Below, in pieces: positions 21,258 through 29,310 of a stretch of DNA of 64,000 bases. The DNA lies in the NCBI RefSeq assembly GCF_001905735.1, contig NZ_LISW01000005.1, positions 89,969 to 153,968 on the forward strand. The letters run 5' to 3'. The DNA is from Streptomyces sp. CB01249. GTDB lineage: Bacteria > Actinomycetota > Actinomycetes > Streptomycetales > Streptomycetaceae. The notes below the pieces were generated by a model that was given only the letters and a program-made list of their open reading frames with translations, did not search any database and was not told the origin of the DNA. The position numbers and the translations under genes are program-made. Position 1 is the stretch's first letter; the number at the start of each line of letters is the position of its first letter.

Positions 21258-21829
21258 CGTGCGATGCCTTCCGTAGTGCTGGTGAGGTGGTTGACGGCGT
21301 CGACCCAGGCGGGGTGTTCGGCCGAGTGGTCGGAGCGGAATCCGGAGTCGATCAGCCGGTCGCCGAGCGCCCAGGTGATGACGAGGAGTCCGCCCTCGGG
21401 CAGGACCTTGCCCGCCAGTGCCTTCTCGGTGCGGGCGCCGCGCAGGTCGGCGGCCGGGACGAAGAAGTCCGCGGCGCCGGGCCGTACGACGTCGAGCCCC
21501 TCGGCGGTGAGGGTGAGCTCGACGCGGCTGCGGGTGCCGAGGCCGTGGGCGACGATCCGGTCGAGCCACTGCCCGGCCGTGGTCGACGCGTGGTAGCGGC
21601 CGGAGAGGGTGAGCAGCTTCTCGCCGTCCGCGAAGCCCTCGGGCGCGGTGGCCGGGGCGGGCAGGTCGGACTGGAGGTTTCCGCGCCACTTCCAGCCCTG
21701 GCGCATCAGCCAGTAGACGAACGCGACGAGGACGAGGAGTCCGATCACCCAGCTGATCCGGGCGGACCAGTCGGTGACTTCCGCCGACTTCTGCTCGGCG
21801 GCGAGTTGGTACAGGGTCTGTGTTGTCAC
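21254..21829 (-). CDS. PH-like membrane protein of the pyr operon, function unknown
   Basis: 191 aa. A single transmembrane segment at about residues 26-41 (ISWVIGLLVLVAFVYWLM) is followed by a soluble domain resembling a bacterial PH-like fold. It overlaps pyrC (stop/start) on one side and carA (ATGA) on the other, so it is co-translated within the pyrimidine operon. The same gene lies at this place in other actinobacteria as I recall. No catalytic motif is visible; a scaffold or regulatory role for the pathway enzymes at the membrane is speculation. Confidence 0.8.
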   Translation of the reverse strand: MTTQTLYQLAAEQKSAEVTDWSARISWVIGLLVLVAFVYWLMRQGWKWRGNLQSDLPAPATAPEGFADGEKLLTLSGRYHASTTAGQWLDRIVAHGLGTRSRVELTLTAEGLDVVRPGAADFFVPAADLRGARTEKALAGKVLPEGGLLVITWALGDRLIDSGFRSDHSAEHPAWVDAVNHLTSTTEGIAR

Positions 21830-23112
21830 GCGAGCTTCCCGTCGACGACCGTGGCACGGCCCCGCAGGAAGGTGTGGGTCACTCGGCCCGGCAGCTCGCG
21901 CCCCTCGTACGGGGTGTTGCGGCTGCGGGAGGCGAAGCCCGCGGGGTCCACCTCTCCACGGTATGCCGGATCGACCAGCGTGAGGTTGGCAGGCTCACCG
22001 GCCGAGACGGGGCGGCCGTGTCCGTCGAGCCGTCCGATGGCCGCGGGACGGGCCGACATGCGGTCGGCGACGCCGGCCCAGTCGAGCAGCCCGGTCTCGA
22101 CCATCGTCTGCTGGACGACGGAGAGCGCGGTCTCCAGGCCCACCATGCCCATGGCGGCCGCGGCCCACTCGCAGTCCTTGTCCTCGTGCGGGTGCGGGGC
22201 GTGGTCGGTGGCGACGCAGTCGATCGTGCCGTCGGCCAGCGCCTCGCGCAGCGCCAGCACGTCGGCCTCGGTGCGCAGCGGCGGGTTCACCTTGTAGACC
22301 GGGTTGTAGCTCCGGACGAGCTCGTCGGTGAGGAGCAGGTGGTGCGGGGTGACCTCGGCGGTGACGTTCCAGCCCTTGGACTTGGCCCAGCGCACGATCT
22401 CCACGGAGCCCGCGGTCGACAGGTGGCAGATGTGGACCCGGGAGCCGACGTGCGCGGCGAGCAGGACGTCGCGGGCGATGATCGACTCCTCGGCGACGGC
22501 GGGCCAGCCGCCGAGGCCCAGCTCGGCCGAGACGACGCCCTCGTTCATCTGGGCGCCCTCGGTGAGGCGGGGCTCCTGGGCGTGCTGGGCGACGACGCCG
22601 TCGAACGCCTTCACGTACTCCAGGGCGCGGCGCATGATGACCGCGTCGTCCACGCACTTGCCGTCGTCGGAGAAGACCTTCACCCCGGCGGCGGAGTCGT
22701 GCATGGCGCCGAGCTCGGCGAGCTGCTTGCCCTCCAGGCCGACGGTGACGGCCCCGACGGGCTGGACGTCGCAGTAGCCGGACTCCTTGCCGAGGCGCCA
22801 GACCTGCTCGACCACACCGGCGGTGTCGGCGACCGGGAAGGTGTTGGCCATGGCGTGGACGGCGGTGAAGCCACCGGCCGCGGCGGCCTTGGTGCCGGTG
22901 AGGACGGTCTCGGAGTCCTCGCGGCCGGGCTCGCGCAGATGGGTGTGGAGGTCGACCAGGCCGGGGAGCAGGACCTGGCCCGCCGCCTCGATCACGGTGG
23001 CGTCGCCGGCGTCGAGGCCGGTGCCGACGGCGGCGATGGTCTCGCCGTCGATGAGGACGTCCTGCGGGTCGCCGCCGAGTACCTTCGCACCGCGGATAAG
23101 GATCTTGCTCAT
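21826..23112 (-). CDS. pyrC: Dihydroorotase
   Basis: 428 aa from the ATG (MSKILIRGAKVLGG), 2 nt after the pyrB stop. Cyclises carbamoyl-aspartate to dihydroorotate. Amidohydrolase metal motif DLHTHLREPG (about 54), later metal ligands in HICHLST and DHAPH. This is the class I (PyrC/PyrX-like, Bacillus-type) form usually fused or coupled with pyrB. ATGA overlap with the next gene. Confidence 0.96.
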   Translation of the reverse strand: MSKILIRGAKVLGGDPQDVLIDGETIAAVGTGLDAGDATVIEAAGQVLLPGLVDLHTHLREPGREDSETVLTGTKAAAAGGFTAVHAMANTFPVADTAGVVEQVWRLGKESGYCDVQPVGAVTVGLEGKQLAELGAMHDSAAGVKVFSDDGKCVDDAVIMRRALEYVKAFDGVVAQHAQEPRLTEGAQMNEGVVSAELGLGGWPAVAEESIIARDVLLAAHVGSRVHICHLSTAGSVEIVRWAKSKGWNVTAEVTPHHLLLTDELVRSYNPVYKVNPPLRTEADVLALREALADGTIDCVATDHAPHPHEDKDCEWAAAAMGMVGLETALSVVQQTMVETGLLDWAGVADRMSARPAAIGRLDGHGRPVSAGEPANLTLVDPAYRGEVDPAGFASRSRNTPYEGRELPGRVTHTFLRGRATVVDGKLA

Positions 23113-23114
23113 GG

Positions 23115-24098
23115 TTACTTGTTCTCCTCGGTACGGGCGGCGGTGGGGGCGGCTGACTCGTAGCCGCCGAGCAGCAGGTAGAGCACGGCCATGCGGATGG
23201 AGACGCCGTTGGCGACCTGCTCCACGACCGTGCAGCGGTCGGAGTCGGCGACCTCGGCGGTGATCTCCATGCCGCGGACCATGGGCCCGGGGTGCATGAC
23301 GACGGCGTGCTCGGGCATCCTCGCCATCCGCTCGCCGTCCAGGCCGTAGCGGCGCGAGTACTCGCGCTCGGTCGGGAAGTAGGCGGCATTCATCCGCTCG
23401 CGCTGCACACGGAGCATCATCACAGCGTCGGACCGGTGCAGCACCTCGTCCAGGCTGTAGCTGACGTCGCAGGGCCACTGCTCGACGCCGACCGGGACCA
23501 GGGTGGGCGGGGCGACGAGGGTGACGTGGGCGCCGAGCGTGTTCAGCAGGTGCACGTTGGAGCGGGCGACCCGGCTGTGCAGGATGTCGCCGACGATGGT
23601 GATGCGGCGGCCGTCGAGGTCCTTGCCGAGCCCGGCGTCGGGGCCGACGAGCCTGCGGCGCATCGTGAAGGCGTCCAGGAGGGCCTGGGTGGGGTGCTCG
23701 TGGGTGCCGTCGCCCGCGTTGACGACGGCGCCGTCGATCCAGCCGGAGGTGGCCAGCCGGTACGGGGCTCCGGAGGCGCCGTGGCGGATGACGACGGCGT
23801 CGGCGCCCATCGCCTCCAGGGTCAGGGCGGTGTCCTTGAGGGATTCGCCCTTGGAGACGGACGAGCCCTTCGCGGAGAAGTTGATGACGTCGGCGGACAG
23901 CCGCTTGGCGGCCGCCTCGAAGGAGATGCGGGTACGCGTCGAGTCCTCGAAGAAGAGGTTGACGACGGTCCGGCCGCGCAGGGTCGGGAGCTTCTTGATC
24001 GGCCGGTCCGCGACCCTGGCCATCTCCTCGGCGGTGTCGAGGATCAGGACGGCGTCGTCGCGGGTGAGGTCGGCGGCCGAGATGAGGTGACGCTTCAT
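23115..24098 (-). CDS. pyrB: Aspartate carbamoyltransferase catalytic subunit
   Basis: 327 aa from the ATG (MKRHLISAADLTRDD). Condenses carbamoyl phosphate with aspartate, the committed step. Carbamoyl-phosphate loop FFEDSTRTRISFE (about 56-68), then HPTQALLDAF and MMLRVQRERM. No pyrI regulatory subunit is present, as in other Gram-positives. Follows pyrR by 87 bp. Confidence 0.97.
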   Translation of the reverse strand: MKRHLISAADLTRDDAVLILDTAEEMARVADRPIKKLPTLRGRTVVNLFFEDSTRTRISFEAAAKRLSADVINFSAKGSSVSKGESLKDTALTLEAMGADAVVIRHGASGAPYRLATSGWIDGAVVNAGDGTHEHPTQALLDAFTMRRRLVGPDAGLGKDLDGRRITIVGDILHSRVARSNVHLLNTLGAHVTLVAPPTLVPVGVEQWPCDVSYSLDEVLHRSDAVMMLRVQRERMNAAYFPTEREYSRRYGLDGERMARMPEHAVVMHPGPMVRGMEITAEVADSDRCTVVEQVANGVSIRMAVLYLLLGGYESAAPTAARTEENK

Positions 24099-24185
24099 CT
24101 GGGTGTTCTCCGGGTGGCTGGAGGTTTCAGGCATGCGGGCGCGCGGAAGCCGCCGCACGGCGGGCGGGCCGTACGGGCAGGAGAG

Positions 24186-24770
24186 CTAGCGCTCGACCGC
24201 GGGGGCGGCCTGCTCGACCCCGAGCAGCACGGCGTCGCGGCCGTCCTCCTCGGCGAGCTGGACCTTGACCGTCTCCCGCAGCGACGTGGGGAGGTTCTTG
24301 CCGACGTAGTCGGCGCGGATCGGCAGTTCGCGGTGGCCGCGGTCCACGAGGACCGCGAGCTGCACCGCGCGGGGCCGGCCGATGTCGCCGAGCGCGTCGA
24401 GGGCGGCGCGGATCGTGCGGCCGGAGAAGAGGACGTCGTCCACGAGGACGACCAGTCGGCCCTCGATGCCCTCGCCGGGGATCTCGGTGCGGGCCAGGGC
24501 GCGCGCGGGGCGCAGCCTCAGGTCGTCGCGGTACATGGTGATGTCGAGGGAGCCGACCGGGATCGTGCGGCCGGTGATCTCTTCGAGTTTGGCGGCGAGC
24601 CGCCCGGCGAGGAAGACCCCGCGGGTCGGGATGCCGAGGAGCACCACGTCGTCGGCGCCCTTGGCGCGCTCGACGATCTCGTGGGCGATGCGGGTCAGGA
24701 CCCGGGCGATGTCGGGAGCCTCCAGAACGGGGCGTGCCGCATTGCCGGTGGCGTCGTACTGTGCGTCCAT
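24186..24770 (-). CDS. pyrR: PyrR regulator / uracil phosphoribosyltransferase
   Basis: 194 aa. PRPP-binding signature VVLVDDVLFSGRTIRAAL at about residues 108-125; type I PRTase fold. PyrR binds pyr mRNA with UMP/UTP and represses the operon, and has uracil PRTase activity. First gene of the pyr cluster, divergent from bldD. A strong AAGGAGG Shine-Dalgarno lies 10 nt before the ATG, and a PyrR-type RNA hairpin sits immediately before that, consistent with translational self-control. Confidence 0.95.
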   Translation of the reverse strand: MDAQYDATGNAARPVLEAPDIARVLTRIAHEIVERAKGADDVVLLGIPTRGVFLAGRLAAKLEEITGRTIPVGSLDITMYRDDLRLRPARALARTEIPGEGIEGRLVVLVDDVLFSGRTIRAALDALGDIGRPRAVQLAVLVDRGHRELPIRADYVGKNLPTSLRETVKVQLAEEDGRDAVLLGVEQAAPAVER

Positions 24771-24790
24771 AAGAAACGGACCTCCTTCTC

Positions 24791-24806
24791 CGCCTCACGG
24801 GACGGA
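24791..24806 (-). promoter_or_regulatory. PyrR RNA-binding hairpin in the pyrR leader
   Basis: The minus strand reads TCCCGTGAGGC (24792-24802), fitting the PyrR-binding core UCCNGNGAGGY. It can fold as CCGTC/GGCGG with loop CCGTGA, and lies 4 nt upstream of the Shine-Dalgarno (24781-24787). The position fits translational repression as proposed for mycobacterial pyr operons rather than attenuation, since no terminator follows. Confidence 0.65.
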
Positions 24807-24902
24807 CCTTAAAGGACGTCGAAATTGCGTCATCCACGTTACCAGGGCCCGTACCGGAGCTCGTCCCCACCCCCGGGGAAAGCCGGTACGGACCATCTCA
24901 GC

Positions 24903-24944
24903 TTGACGCGACCAAGTAACGCTGCGTAACCTCACAGTGAGTTA
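24903..24944 (+). promoter_or_regulatory. bldD promoter with overlapping BldD-type operator
   Basis: TTGACG (24903-24908) and TAACCT (24927-24932) are 18 nt apart. The near-palindrome GTAAC...GTTAC (24926-24945) covers the -10 and start-point. On the minus strand TAACTCACTGTGA (24932-24944) fits the published BldD consensus TnACnCWGnGTnA with one mismatch (C for G). BldD is known to repress its own promoter. Confidence 0.65.
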
Positions 24945-24991
24945 CCAGCCACGCGGCCCAGCCGCGTACGTTCCAGCGTCCGGGGAGCCTT

Positions 24992-25492
24992 ATGTCCAGC
25001 GAATACGCAAAACAGCTCGGGGCCAAGCTCCGTGCCATCCGCACCCAGCAGGGCCTCTCCCTCCACGGCGTGGAGGAGAAGTCCCAGGGCCGCTGGAAGG
25101 CCGTCGTGGTCGGTTCGTACGAGCGCGGCGACCGTGCCGTGACCGTGCAGCGCCTTGCCGAGCTGGCGGACTTCTACGGCGTCCCGGTCCAGGAGCTCCT
25201 GCCGGGCACGACGCCCGGCGGTGCCGCCGAGCCGCCGCCGAAGCTGGTCCTCCAGCTGGAGCGCCTGGCGCACGTGCCGCCGGAGAAGGCCGGTCCGCTC
25301 CAGCGTTACGCGGCGACGATCCAGAGCCAGCGCGGCGACTACAACGGCAAGGTGCTGTCGATCCGCCAGGACGACCTGCGCACGCTGGCCGTGATCTACG
25401 ACCAGTCGCCCTCGGTGCTGACCGAGCAGCTGATCAGCTGGGGCGTGCTCGACGCGGACGCGCGCCGCGCCGTCGCCCACGACGAGGGCTGA
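24992..25492 (+). CDS. bldD: Developmental master regulator BldD
   Basis: 166 aa. N-terminal Xre-type HTH (about 8-75) with YAKQLGAKLRAIRTQQGLS; C-terminal domain carries the cyclic-di-GMP signature RGD-X8-RQDD at residues 114-128, spacing exactly as described for S. venezuelae BldD. With tetrameric c-di-GMP it represses sporulation genes during vegetative growth. ATG start. Divergent from the pyr operon; strong terminator downstream. Confidence 0.98.
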   Translation: MSSEYAKQLGAKLRAIRTQQGLSLHGVEEKSQGRWKAVVVGSYERGDRAVTVQRLAELADFYGVPVQELLPGTTPGGAAEPPPKLVLQLERLAHVPPEKAGPLQRYAATIQSQRGDYNGKVLSIRQDDLRTLAVIYDQSPSVLTEQLISWGVLDADARRAVAHDEG

Positions 25493-25514
25493 GCAGCCCC
25501 CGGAGAAACGTGCC

Positions 25515-25565
25515 GCCGGGTTCGGCGGGGCCCCGAACGGGTGCCCCGCCGGGCCCGGCTTTTTT
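25515..25565 (+). terminator. bldD rho-independent terminator
   Basis: 16-bp stem with two G-U pairs (25515-25530 with 25544-25559), 13-nt loop, followed by six T at 25560-25565: a textbook intrinsic terminator, 22 bp after the bldD stop. Confidence 0.9.
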
Positions 25566-25600
25566 GTACGCGCTACGCCCGGGAGCCGTGCCCGGGCATG

Positions 25601-25636
25601 CCGAAGGGCCCACGGCTTCAGCCGTGGGCCCTTCGG
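25601..25636 (-). terminator. nusB terminator
   Basis: Perfect 16-bp stem (25601-25616 with 25621-25636), TTCA loop, 18 bp past the nusB stop; ends the long aro-efp-nusB run. Confidence 0.85.
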
Positions 25637-25654
25637 CGGCGGAACGCCGCCGGG

Positions 25655-26086
25655 TCACTGCTCCCGGCGGAGGTTCGGCTTGAGGTCCTTGAAACGGGCC
25701 AGCAGGCCGTTCACGAAGGACGGGGAGTCGTCGGTGGAGAACTCCTTGGCGATCTGCACCGCCTCGTCGATGACCACCGCGTCCGGGGTCCCGTCGACCC
25801 AGATCAGCTCGTAGGCACCGAGCCGCAGGATGTTCCGGTCGGCGACCGGCATGCGGTCGAGCTCCCAGTCCACGGCGTAGGTGACGATGAGGTCGTCGAT
25901 GCGGTCCGCGTACTGCGCGTACCCCTCCACGAGCTCCATCGTGTACTCGGTGACCGGCGGCTGGCGGGTGTCGGACCGCGAGTGCCGTACCCAGTCCGCG
26001 AGGACCGTCAGCACGGACTCGTCGCGCTGGTCGGCCTCGAAGAGGATCTGGAAGGCGCGCTTGCGCGCCGTGTTACGAGCAGCCAC
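25655..26086 (-). CDS. nusB: Transcription antitermination factor NusB
   Basis: 143 aa all-helical protein of the rRNA antitermination complex; binds boxA RNA with S10. Starts MAARNTARKRAFQILFEADQ, typical of the family, and ends with FVNGLLARFKDL. GTG start, 2 bp after the efp stop, so translationally linked to efp. Confidence 0.97.
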   Translation of the reverse strand: MAARNTARKRAFQILFEADQRDESVLTVLADWVRHSRSDTRQPPVTEYTMELVEGYAQYADRIDDLIVTYAVDWELDRMPVADRNILRLGAYELIWVDGTPDAVVIDEAVQIAKEFSTDDSPSFVNGLLARFKDLKPNLRREQ

Positions 26087-26088
26087 GA

Positions 26089-26655
26089 CTACTTGTTCAC
26101 CCGGCTGATGTACTCGCCGGAGCGGGTGTCGACCTTGATCGTCTCACCCGTGGTGATGAACAGCGGGACGCCGATCTCGTAACCCGTCTCCAGGGTGGCC
26201 GGCTTGGTGCCGCCGGTGGAGCGGTCGCCCTGGACGCCCGGGTCGGTGTGCTGGATCTTCAGCTCGACGGCGGCCGGCAGCTCGACGTACAGCACCTCGC
26301 CGTCGTGCTGGGCGACGGAGGCGGTGAAGCCCTCGATCAGGAAGTTGGCGGTGTCGCCGACGGCCTTGCGGTCGACCATCAGCTGGTCGTACGTGTCCAT
26401 GTCCATGAAGACGAAGTAGTCGCCGTCCATGTACGAGAACTGCATGTCGCGCCGGTCGACGGTGGCCGTCTCGACCTTGATGCCTGCGTTGAAGGTCTTG
26501 TCGACGACCTTGCCGGAGAGCACGTTCTTGAGCTTGGTGCGCACGAAGGCCGGGCCCTTGCCGGGCTTGACGTGCTGGAACTCGACTACGGACCAGAGCT
26601 GGCCCCCGTCGAGCTTGAGCACCATGCCGTTCTTGAGGTCGTTCGTGGAAGCCAC
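26089..26655 (-). CDS. efp: Elongation factor P
   Basis: 188 aa, three-domain EF-P: KOW-like N domain then two OB domains. It relieves ribosome stalling at polyproline. The loop tip reads VKPGKGPAFVRTK, with Lys at the position that is modified in other bacteria. GTG start. Sits between the M24 peptidase (51-bp gap) and nusB; proline-rich proteins in this window such as the 27890-28744 product would be likely clients. Confidence 0.97.
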   Translation of the reverse strand: MASTNDLKNGMVLKLDGGQLWSVVEFQHVKPGKGPAFVRTKLKNVLSGKVVDKTFNAGIKVETATVDRRDMQFSYMDGDYFVFMDMDTYDQLMVDRKAVGDTANFLIEGFTASVAQHDGEVLYVELPAAVELKIQHTDPGVQGDRSTGGTKPATLETGYEIGVPLFITTGETIKVDTRSGEYISRVNK

Positions 26656-26706
26656 GGTTGCGGAATCTCCTGGGCTGAAGCTGGTGGAACGACCGAGGGA
26701 CGCGCG

Positions 26707-27813
26707 CTAGAGCGCGAGCAGCTCCTTGGTCGTAATGGTGAGTAGCTCGGGTCCGCCGTCCGCCTCGGGGCGCACGACGAGCGTGTCATCGATCCGGACC
26801 CCGCCCCGGCCCGGGAGGTGGACCCCCGGTTCGACGGTGACCGGCACACAAGCGTCCAGTTTACCCATGGCGGCGGGTGCCAGCTGCGGGTCCTCATCGA
26901 TTTCGAGCCCCACCCCGTGGCCCGTGAAGGGCGCCAGGCCCTCACCGTGGCCCGCGGAGTCCAGGAGATGGCGGGCGGCCCGGTCCACGTCGCGGTACTC
27001 GGCGCCGGGCAGCAGGGCCTCGCGGCCGGCCCGCTGAGCGGCGAAAACCAGCTCGTACAGCTCGATCTGCCAGTCGGCGGGAGCCGTTCCGATGACGAAG
27101 GTCCGGCCGACCTCGCAGCGGTAGCCGCGGTAGTTGGCGCCCAGGCAGACCGAGAGGAAATCTCCCTCCTCGACCCGCCGGTCCGAGGGCCGGTGGCGGC
27201 CCCGGCCGGAGTTGGGTCCGGTGGCGACGGAGGTCGCGAAGGCGGGGCCGTCGGCGCCGTGGTCGACCAGCCGGCGTTCCAGCTCCAGCGCCAGGTGCCG
27301 TTCGGTGCGGCCGACGAGGATCGATTCGAGGAGTTCGCCCAGGGCCTGGTCGGTGATCTCGGCCGCGATCCGCAGGCAGCCGATCTCCTCCTCGTCCTTG
27401 ACGATGCGCAGCTGCTCGACCGTCGCGCCCAGATCGGCCAGCCGCAGCTTCGGGGCGACCGAGGCCATGGCCCGGTGCCGGGCGACCGTCAGGTCGTGCT
27501 CCTCGACGGCCAGCGACTCCGCCCCGGCCGCCGCGGCCAGGTCGGCGGCGGCGACCACGGGGTCCCCGCCCGCCACCGGCAGCGAATCGACCCGCACGTG
27601 CTCGTCGGTGCGCCCGTCGGCCGGATCACCGGTCGGTGGACGGGGGCAGAGCAGGACGTCCTCGCCGGGGCCGAGCAGCAGCACGGCACCCGGGGGCGCT
27701 CCCCCGGCCAGGTAGCGGACGTTGGCGGGGCGGGAGACCAGGGCGGCCGCGGATCCGACTGCGGCGCACCGGTCGCGGAGCAGCCCGCGTCGGACGGCGT
27801 ACACCTCTGACAT
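26707..27813 (-). CDS. M24-family aminopeptidase (Xaa-Pro type)
   Basis: 368 aa pita-bread metallopeptidase. N-terminal creatinase-like domain (about 1-135) and catalytic domain with FTGHGVGLEIDEDP and a final EPGVHLPGRGGVRIDDT. The usual first metal Asp pair is altered: the segment FLSVCLGANYRGYRCEVGRT replaces the typical D-x10-D, so one or more metal ligands appear missing and activity is uncertain. The pairing with efp is conserved in many bacteria. Annotated as Xaa-Pro peptidase by family only. Confidence 0.85.
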   Translation of the reverse strand: MSEVYAVRRGLLRDRCAAVGSAAALVSRPANVRYLAGGAPPGAVLLLGPGEDVLLCPRPPTGDPADGRTDEHVRVDSLPVAGGDPVVAAADLAAAAGAESLAVEEHDLTVARHRAMASVAPKLRLADLGATVEQLRIVKDEEEIGCLRIAAEITDQALGELLESILVGRTERHLALELERRLVDHGADGPAFATSVATGPNSGRGRHRPSDRRVEEGDFLSVCLGANYRGYRCEVGRTFVIGTAPADWQIELYELVFAAQRAGREALLPGAEYRDVDRAARHLLDSAGHGEGLAPFTGHGVGLEIDEDPQLAPAAMGKLDACVPVTVEPGVHLPGRGGVRIDDTLVVRPEADGGPELLTITTKELLAL

Positions 27814-27889
27814 GCGTCGAGCGTACGAGCGCGGCGCCGGGCCCGCCCGGCGGGCGCATCCGACCGGGGGTCGGGCCGGGCGCCGCCGG

Positions 27890-28744
27890 CTACCAGGAAG
27901 GGGGGCTGGCCAGGGACCGGGCGAGTATGTCGTCCAGGACCCGGGCGGTGGTCTCCACGTCGTACGTCGAGTTGTCGATGATCGGCAGCCCGGAGCCGTA
28001 CCAGCCGGCCATCCGGCCGTGGATGCGGGCGACCTCCTCGTCCGAGAGGCGGCGGTTGCCGCTGCGCTCGGCGTTGCGCTCCAGGACGATCTCCAGGCCG
28101 GGCAGCAGCACGACGGGCAGGAGTCCGGGGCCGACGTGCCGCTTCCAGCCGCCGAGGCCGACGACCGGCCGGTCCGGGAAGACGGCGTCGTCCAGGATGC
28201 AGGAGATCCCGTTGGCCAGGAAGTTGCGGGCGGCGAAGCCGCAGGTGCGGCGGGCCAGCCGGTACTGCGCCTCCGACTGGTCGTTCCACCCGGCCTGCGG
28301 GTCCGCGAAGCCGGAGCAGACCCACTCGCGGACGTCGTCCAGGCTGACGTGCGCGGTGGGCACCCGGCGGCGGGCCGCCCAGAGCCGGGCCACGGTGGTC
28401 TTCCCGGCGCCCGCCGGGCCGATCAGGAGCACCGCGAGCGTCGCGTTGCCCGTGCCGGGCTCGGCGGGCGGCGCCGGAAGCGGTACGGGTCTGCCGGCCG
28501 GCAGCTGGATGTGCCCGGTGGTCTCGCGGGAGACCGGGGCCGGGGCCTGCTGCGGCGCCGGTCCGTTCCAGCCGTGGCCCTGCGGCGCGGGCGGGCCCGC
28601 GGGCGGCGGGCCGGGGTGCCCGGCGGGCGGACCGGCCGGGGGCTGGTGCGGCGGGCCGGGGTGCTGGGCCTGGTGCGGCCAGCCGACGGGGCCGTTTCCG
28701 GGACCCTGGGGCGGAGGCAGCGGGGCCCCCACTGCGTGCTGCAT
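27890..28744 (-). CDS. Pro-rich P-loop NTPase/kinase-like protein, unknown role
   Basis: 284 aa from the ATG (MQHAVGAPLPPPQ). Residues 1-100 are Pro/Gly/His/Gln-rich and probably disordered. A P-loop domain follows: Walker A GPAGAGKTTVA near residue 112, then SLDDVREWVC and a LERNAERSGNRRLSDEEVARIH segment like the lid of small-molecule kinases (zeta-toxin/AAA_33 type). Substrate unknown. It lies between aroQ and the M24 peptidase, all same strand; the aroQ terminator separates it from aroQ. Confidence 0.75.
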   Translation of the reverse strand: MQHAVGAPLPPPQGPGNGPVGWPHQAQHPGPPHQPPAGPPAGHPGPPPAGPPAPQGHGWNGPAPQQAPAPVSRETTGHIQLPAGRPVPLPAPPAEPGTGNATLAVLLIGPAGAGKTTVARLWAARRRVPTAHVSLDDVREWVCSGFADPQAGWNDQSEAQYRLARRTCGFAARNFLANGISCILDDAVFPDRPVVGLGGWKRHVGPGLLPVVLLPGLEIVLERNAERSGNRRLSDEEVARIHGRMAGWYGSGLPIIDNSTYDVETTARVLDDILARSLASPPSW

Positions 28745-28798
28745 CCGGTGCAACTCCGTCTCGTACAGGCAACTGGCGCTGGTGCAACGGCAACCGTA

Positions 28799-28836
28799 CC
28801 TTCCCCGGCCGCCACACGGACAACGGCCGGGGAGGG
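28799..28836 (-). terminator. Stem-loop after aroQ
   Basis: 13-bp stem with one G-U pair (28799-28811 with 28824-28836), 12-nt loop, 34 bp past the aroQ stop. Confidence 0.7.
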
Positions 28837-28869
28837 TCCGGAGTGCCCGGAGCTCCGTGACGCGCCTGT

Positions 28870-29310
28870 TCAGTCCGCGAGTTCGTCCGCCAGGGCGCGC
28901 AGGGCGAGACGGTAGGAGCCGATGCCGAATCCGGCCACGGTCCCGGTGGCGACCGGGGCGATCACCGAGGTGTGGCGGAATTCCTCCCGTGCGTACGGGT
29001 TCGAGATGTGGACCTCGATCAGCGGGGCGGTGCGCTGGGCGGCCGCGTCCCGCATCCCGTACGAATAGTGCGTGAAGGCACCCGGGTTGATGACGACCGG
29101 AATCGATCCGTCGGCGGCCTCGTGGAGCCAGCGGATCAGCTCGCCCTCGTCGTTGGTCTCGCGCACGTCGGCGTCGAAGCCGAGTTCCTTGCCGAGGGTG
29201 CGGCACGCCTCCACGAGCCCGGCGTACGACGTGGAGCCGTAGACGTCGGGCTCACGGGAGCCGAGCCGGCCGAGGTTGGGGCCGTTGAGCACGAGGACCC
29301 GGCGGGTCAT
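28870..29310 (-). CDS. aroQ: 3-dehydroquinate dehydratase, type II
   Basis: 146 aa from the ATG (MTRRVLVLNGPNLGRLG). Type II flavodoxin-like dehydroquinase: LNGPNLGRLGSREPDVYG, catalytic Tyr region, NPGAFTHYSYGMRDA and EVHISNPYAREEFRHTS with the catalytic His. Third step of the shikimate pathway. ATGA overlap with aroB. Confidence 0.97.
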   Translation of the reverse strand: MTRRVLVLNGPNLGRLGSREPDVYGSTSYAGLVEACRTLGKELGFDADVRETNDEGELIRWLHEAADGSIPVVINPGAFTHYSYGMRDAAAQRTAPLIEVHISNPYAREEFRHTSVIAPVATGTVAGFGIGSYRLALRALADELAD

